Program-made: the position numbers and the translations under genes
Shown: in pieces, positions 59,140 to 64,000 of the stretch
Numbering within the stretch: the first letter of the stretch is position 1
Layout: each line of letters starts with the position of its first letter
The notes under the pieces: model-generated
What the model was told of the DNA's origin: nothing
Database searches by the model: none
The model's input: the letters and a program-made list of their open reading frames with translations, nothing else
NCBI GenBank assembly: GCA_051294375.1
Contig: CM119267.1
Span: 1,974,793-2,038,792, forward strand
DNA from: Paraspadella gotoi
Taxonomy: Eukaryota; Chaetognatha
DNA: 64,000 nucleotides
Reading direction: 5' to 3'

Positions 59140-59770
59140 NNNNNNNNNNNNNNNNNNNNNNNNNNNNNNNNNNNNNNNNNNNNNNNNNNNNNNNNNNNNN
59201 NNNNNNNNNNNNNNNNNNNNNNNNNNNNNNNNNNNNNNNNNNNNNNNNNNNNNNNNNNNNNNNNNNNNNNNNNNNNNNNNNNNNNNNNNNNNNNNNNNNN
59301 NNNNNNNNNNNNNNNNNNNNNNNNNNNNNNNNNNNNNNNNNNNNNNNNNNNNNNNNNNNNNNNNNNNNNNNNNNNNNNNNNNNNNNNNNNNNNNNNNNNN
59401 NNNNNNNNNNNNNNNNNNNNNNNNNNNNNNNNNNNNNNNNNNNNNNNNNNNNNNNNNNNNNNNNNNNNNNNNNNNNNNNNNNNNNNNNNNNNNNNNNNNN
59501 NNNNNNNNNNNNNNNNNNNNNNNNNNNNNNNNNNNNNNNNNNNNNNNNNNNNNNNNNNNNNNNNNNNNNNNNNNNNNNNNNNNNNNNNNNNNNNNNNNNN
59601 NNNNNNNNNNNNNNNNNNNNNNNNNNNNNNNNNNNNNNNNNNNNNNNNNNNNNNNNNAAGGGTAAGTTGAATACGAAGTTTTCTGATATCATCATATGAA
59701 ATGAAATTGGTACAACCAATATAACAATTATCCATTCATTTACTAAATAAGCTATCTTGCCCTGACTTTG
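59140..59770. repeat. 518-base gap and a TACTCTGGGAGT-family fragment
   Basis: N at 59,140-59,657. The following TTGGTACAACCAATATAAC to AGCTATCTTGCCCTGACTTT is the reverse of the end of the 21.7 kb copy, so the gap may hide more of this element. Confidence 0.6.
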
Positions 59771-60660
<890 letters not shown>

Positions 60661-61840
60661 TCTCGGAAAGAATTGATATACTGCATTCGTTGGAGTGATC
60701 GAGAAAAGAAGGTGAGTTATATTTGAAATATGAGTGTGGAGATTTAAGCAGAAGAGGAGCAGAGAAAGAGAATCGAAGAGGAGACGGGAGGAGAGAGACG
60801 AGAAATCGGAGTCAGATTTTTGCCTCCTCGTACGCGGCGATGTCTAGCTTCTTCGCATCTGATCTTCGCTAGATTGGTGCTTTGGAGACGAGACGATGTA
60901 TACTTCCTAGAGAGAGATTGGACACCGCTCGGATGGGAGCGACTCTAAAAGAATTGCCACAAGATTTATTTGTTGCCAGACCATCTGGTTCTGAACCGAG
61001 GAAATAGGAAGGAAGCGAGAAAGAGAGAGGAAGGAGGAAGAGAAGGAGGGAGATGAAGATCGGAGAGAGAGAGAGAGAGAGACGAGTAAGAGACCTATGT
61101 CAATGTCGCTCTGATGATTATACCTTAGACATCGAGACGACGACGATGAAGAAGACGAAGAGCAGCTACGATCCGAGAGAAGCAGAGCAGCAAAAAGGCA
61201 AAAACAATAGAGGGCAGGCACGAGGTCGTTGCTCGATGCTGGTTGCCGTGAGCCGAAGACACGCCTCTGGGCACGTTTGACGAGATATAAGACAGATTAG
61301 GAGAGAGGAAGACCAAGAAGAAGGACGATAGAAGAGGGAGCAGGAAACAACGACGAGAAAGAGATTGCAGCATAGAGCAGTGAACGAAGAGATGACGAGA
61401 GAGAGACGATGAGAGCACGTAGAGGAGAGGAGAGGAGAGAAGAATGAGAGAGAGCGGTTGGGACAGCGATAAAGAGCTGTATTTCATGTCAATTATTCAT
61501 GCTATCTCTCTCTTTGTGTTTTAATTACATGTTGAACTGAATGTTTTTTTCCCTTAAGCTTATAAAGTTTCACTGACTTTAGTTCCAAACTGATTTTAAA
61601 AAAAAATTCAATAATTGTTCATTCCTCTTCGTAACGTTTGTCCTTGACTTGTCCTTCACTTGTCCTTCACTTGTCCTTGACTTTGTCGCAGAAATTGATT
61701 GCACCTTCTACTCGTTTTCAAGTGAAGGGAATTAATCACCTCATTAGAGACAGCCTTTAGAATTTTAATCAATATTTTTTTCTTTAATCACTTATCAGCC
61801 TTTCTATCTTTTAATTCAAATTTTAATCTCATCATTTTTC
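60661..61840. other. Purine-rich degenerate stretch, nothing recognised
   Basis: GAGA/GACGA-rich sequence from about 60,740 to 61,460, then a CACTTGTCCTT array (about 61,649-61,684) and AT-rich sequence. No gene recognised. Confidence 0.5.
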
Positions 61841-62264
61841 ATGAGATTCAATATTTTTTATGTTATGATCAAAGTGACTCTAAATTCAAATTCGTACAAC
61901 CAACAAGCCTTTTTCTTTTTTTTTTCTCCTCGCCCAGTAAGAATTAATGTTCTTTACGAGATGGCGCCCATTATGAGCGGGGGCCCATTTTGCGTTGATG
62001 GCTTTTTTTTTAGTTGTAGATTGTCTCGCTCTCAGTCTTGCTCTCTGTCTCGCTCTGTTACGATGTCTGTCTCATCATTACGCTCATCATTGTAGGAAAA
62101 AGAATCTAATGGCCCAATGACAAAATAGACGAAGAAAAAAAAGGGAAAAAAAGAATATTACAAGCAAAAAAAGGTAAACGAATGTGTATTTAAGCTGAGT
62201 AATTTTTAAAAATAAAAGCAAAAAAAAAAAACCAACTAATTTTTAAGAAAAAAATAATCCAATA

Positions 62265-62449
62265 ACTTAAACAAGAACGGTTATTCAAATGTGTTACGCC
62301 GCAGTGACTGCCTTATCAAGTGTATTTTTCGTGACATGAAATGAAATTACAAGACATGAAATGACATAACTACACGACTACATGCCTTATCTTTTGAGAA
62401 AAAGTTTCTCTATCTCTATCTGCGTCACCATCTGTAAAACTGACTGCAG
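62265..62449 (+). mobile_element. MITE-like element, GTTGCGCCGC family, left part
   Basis: AACAAGAACGGTTATTCAAA then TGTGTTACGCCGCAGTGACT and a CGTGACATGAAATGA stretch. The right terminus is missing. Confidence 0.6.
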
Positions 62450-62653
62450 GTGGCGTCGCTAATTTCGTCGGCGTCATCTAGCGGCGAATCTTTGCCTCAG
62501 AGAAAATTAGGTTCCAATCAATGGAGACAAAATTGGATCAGCTGCTTCTTTCCCTCGGAGAAATTGAGGAAAGACAAAGATTTGCTTTTTTGTTCAAATG
62601 TTAATCTAAATAAATGCGAATCTAAGGACAAACTTAGAGAGAGAAGTCTGTAG
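62450..62653 (+). CDS. Possible terminal exon, unrecognised
   Basis: An open frame follows a plausible acceptor (ACTGACTGCAG) and reads VASLISSASSSGESLPQRK, then WRQNWISCFFPSEKLRKDKD, to a stop at 62,653. The composition is balanced and not repeat-derived. No upstream exon or family was identified, so it may be chance. Confidence 0.25.
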   Translation: MASLISSASSSGESLPQRKLGSNQWRQNWISCFFPSEKLRKDKDLLFCSNVNLNKCESKDKLRERSL

Positions 62654-63600
62654 AATTCGTGGTAAATAAGAAATCGCCAAAACAAAATCAATATTCTGAA
62701 TGTAATACATTATTCTGAATATTCTGTTCATAATTCTGAAAATATAAAGGTTGGTATAAATTGCAGTATATACCTCGACAGAACTGGAAAATTCAACTTA
62801 AATTAGGATAACAAGTAATTGTTATTTTATTTATGTCTTAATTGCGTCACCGAAATACCGTTGAACTGAACAGAAGATTTTTTGATTAATAATACTATAT
62901 ATAACAGATATACGTAGAAACTTTTAACCGCTTCCCTTAGACCTACAAGCAAAGACCCAGCAAAATACCTCAAACCAATCTTTTTCAACCTTTTGTCTGA
63001 TGGGTTAATTTTTACTTCCAATTCTATCGACCTCTAGCGACTCGAAGGTAAAACCACAGACGCTTCGGGCCAAAGACGTTGCGTGGGTTTCAATGGGAGG
63101 AGGAAGAGATGGATGAGAAGAACAAGATGAAGACAAGAAATATGTTTGTTAATGTTTTTTTAAATGAAAGTTTATTTAGACGAAAAGATTATTTATTTGA
63201 GATTTGAGAAATGAAAGCACAACAAATTTGCTAAAGTGAATTGACGAGTTAACTGGTCGGATTCTTACACAAAACGGCTATATTTTTTAAAAGTTTTTAC
63301 AATTTACAGTAAATTTTTGGAAATACATAAGTAGCGCAGAAAAATCTGAGAATTTTTCTGTATTTAATTTAAGCGGTTATCATGAACATGAATCACGAAT
63401 AAACTAAAAAAACGAACCTTTAAACGAAAAATCATTACGTGGGATTTTCTATTTTTTATTGATTTTGTTTTTTTTTTGTTTTTTTTATTTGTTTTTTTTT
63501 TTAAATTTTGTTTATTATGTTTTTAAAAAAAATATTCCAGAGAAAAGAGACGTAAATATTTGAAATCGTTCACGAATTTCTTTCCAAGACTCACGAAGAT
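62654..63600. other. AT-rich spacer, nothing recognised
   Basis: No gene or repeat family recognised. T runs lie at 63,460-63,510. Confidence 0.5.
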
Positions 63601-63627
63601 TACGGGAATAGAATTCACTGAGTAAGA

Positions 63628-63658
<31 letters not shown>

Positions 63659-63942
63659 ACGACGAACGACGACGACAAACGACGAACGACGCCACTGACG
63701 GTGACGACGAAAACTAGACTTCACCTTGGAATCGTGAGGCAGAAAACAGTTTAGTGTCGCTTNNNNNNNNNNNNNNNNNNNNNNNNNTCGTCGTTCGTCT
63801 TCCTCCCCGCGCCACGATTGAAGACTCGCGCGCGCCTAAAGCGACACTAAACTGTTTTCTGCCTCACGATTCCAAGGTGAAGTCTAGTTTTCGTCGTCAC
63901 CGTCAGTGGCGTCGTTCGTCGTTTGTCGTCGTCGTTCGTCGT

Positions 63943-63973
<31 letters not shown>

Positions 63974-64000
63974 TCTTACTCAGTGAATTCTATTCCGTAA
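63601..64000. repeat. Large near-perfect palindrome around a 25-N gap
   Basis: The left arm 63,601-63,762 and right arm 63,839-64,000 are reverse complements over about 160 bases, from AAGCGACACTAAACTG at the centre out to the GAATTCTATTCC end, including the same (CGA)n pattern. The only difference seen is one G near the outer end. The spacer holds the gap (63,763-63,787) and about 50 unique bases. Near-identity beside a 25-N gap suggests a fold-back assembly error, although a real inverted repeat is possible. Confidence 0.85.

Overview
The window is eukaryotic and almost certainly comes from an invertebrate animal. Genes are split by GT-AG introns. The recognisable families (SLC17 transporter, annexin, copine-type vWA protein, granulin, TLR-like leucine-rich-repeat receptor) are metazoan, and a Penelope-like retroelement is present. 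The sequence is very rich in microsatellites ((GA/CT)n, (AAT)n, (CGA)n, (GGC)n), which would suit an arthropod, perhaps a crustacean. That placement is inference only.

Layout. 1.4-5.2 kb: SLC17-type transporter gene (minus). 5.2-7.2 kb: repeats, including a telomere-like minisatellite. 7.3-11.35 kb: the most interesting locus, a nearly intronless gene (minus) encoding a TLR-like LRR ectodomain, one membrane helix, a degenerate kinase domain, an RNase L/IRE1-type KEN nuclease domain and a C-terminal ubiquitin-like fold. 12.6-20.8 kb: an annexin gene present twice, one copy full of indels (probably an assembly artefact) and one clean. 23.2-23.85 kb: a 35-bp minisatellite. 24.75-32.17 kb: a seven-exon gene for a 728-residue disordered protein of unknown function (plus). 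35.7-40.65 kb: copine/RGLG-like vWA gene (minus) with one GC-AG intron. 42.2-42.7 kb: a two-exon gene for an 85-residue secreted single granulin. 43.8-45.3 kb: a Penelope-like element with inverted ends that carry hammerhead-ribozyme-like cores. 49-58 kb: a second noisy duplication around a small transmembrane-protein exon, with a 3.5-kb block lying in only one copy that carries a P-loop ATPase motif of the viral packaging type. 63.6-64.0 kb: a near-perfect palindrome around a gap.

Repeats. At least four interspersed families recur: a TIR-bearing MITE-like family (GTTGCGCCGC ends), a tRNA-derived SINE-like family, a family marked by TACTCTGGGAGT, and a short family ending in a (CT)n tail.

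Assembly quality matters here. Five gaps are exactly 25 N, and noisy or inverted copies of neighbouring sequence abut several of them. This looks like raw-long-read gap filling and explains many frameshifts in otherwise recognisable genes (SLC17, copine, LRR-KEN, annexin copy A). Broken frames here are therefore weak evidence for pseudogenes.

The genes do not form an obvious pathway. The functional highlight is the LRR-KEN receptor, which would couple extracellular (or luminal) recognition directly to RNA cleavage.
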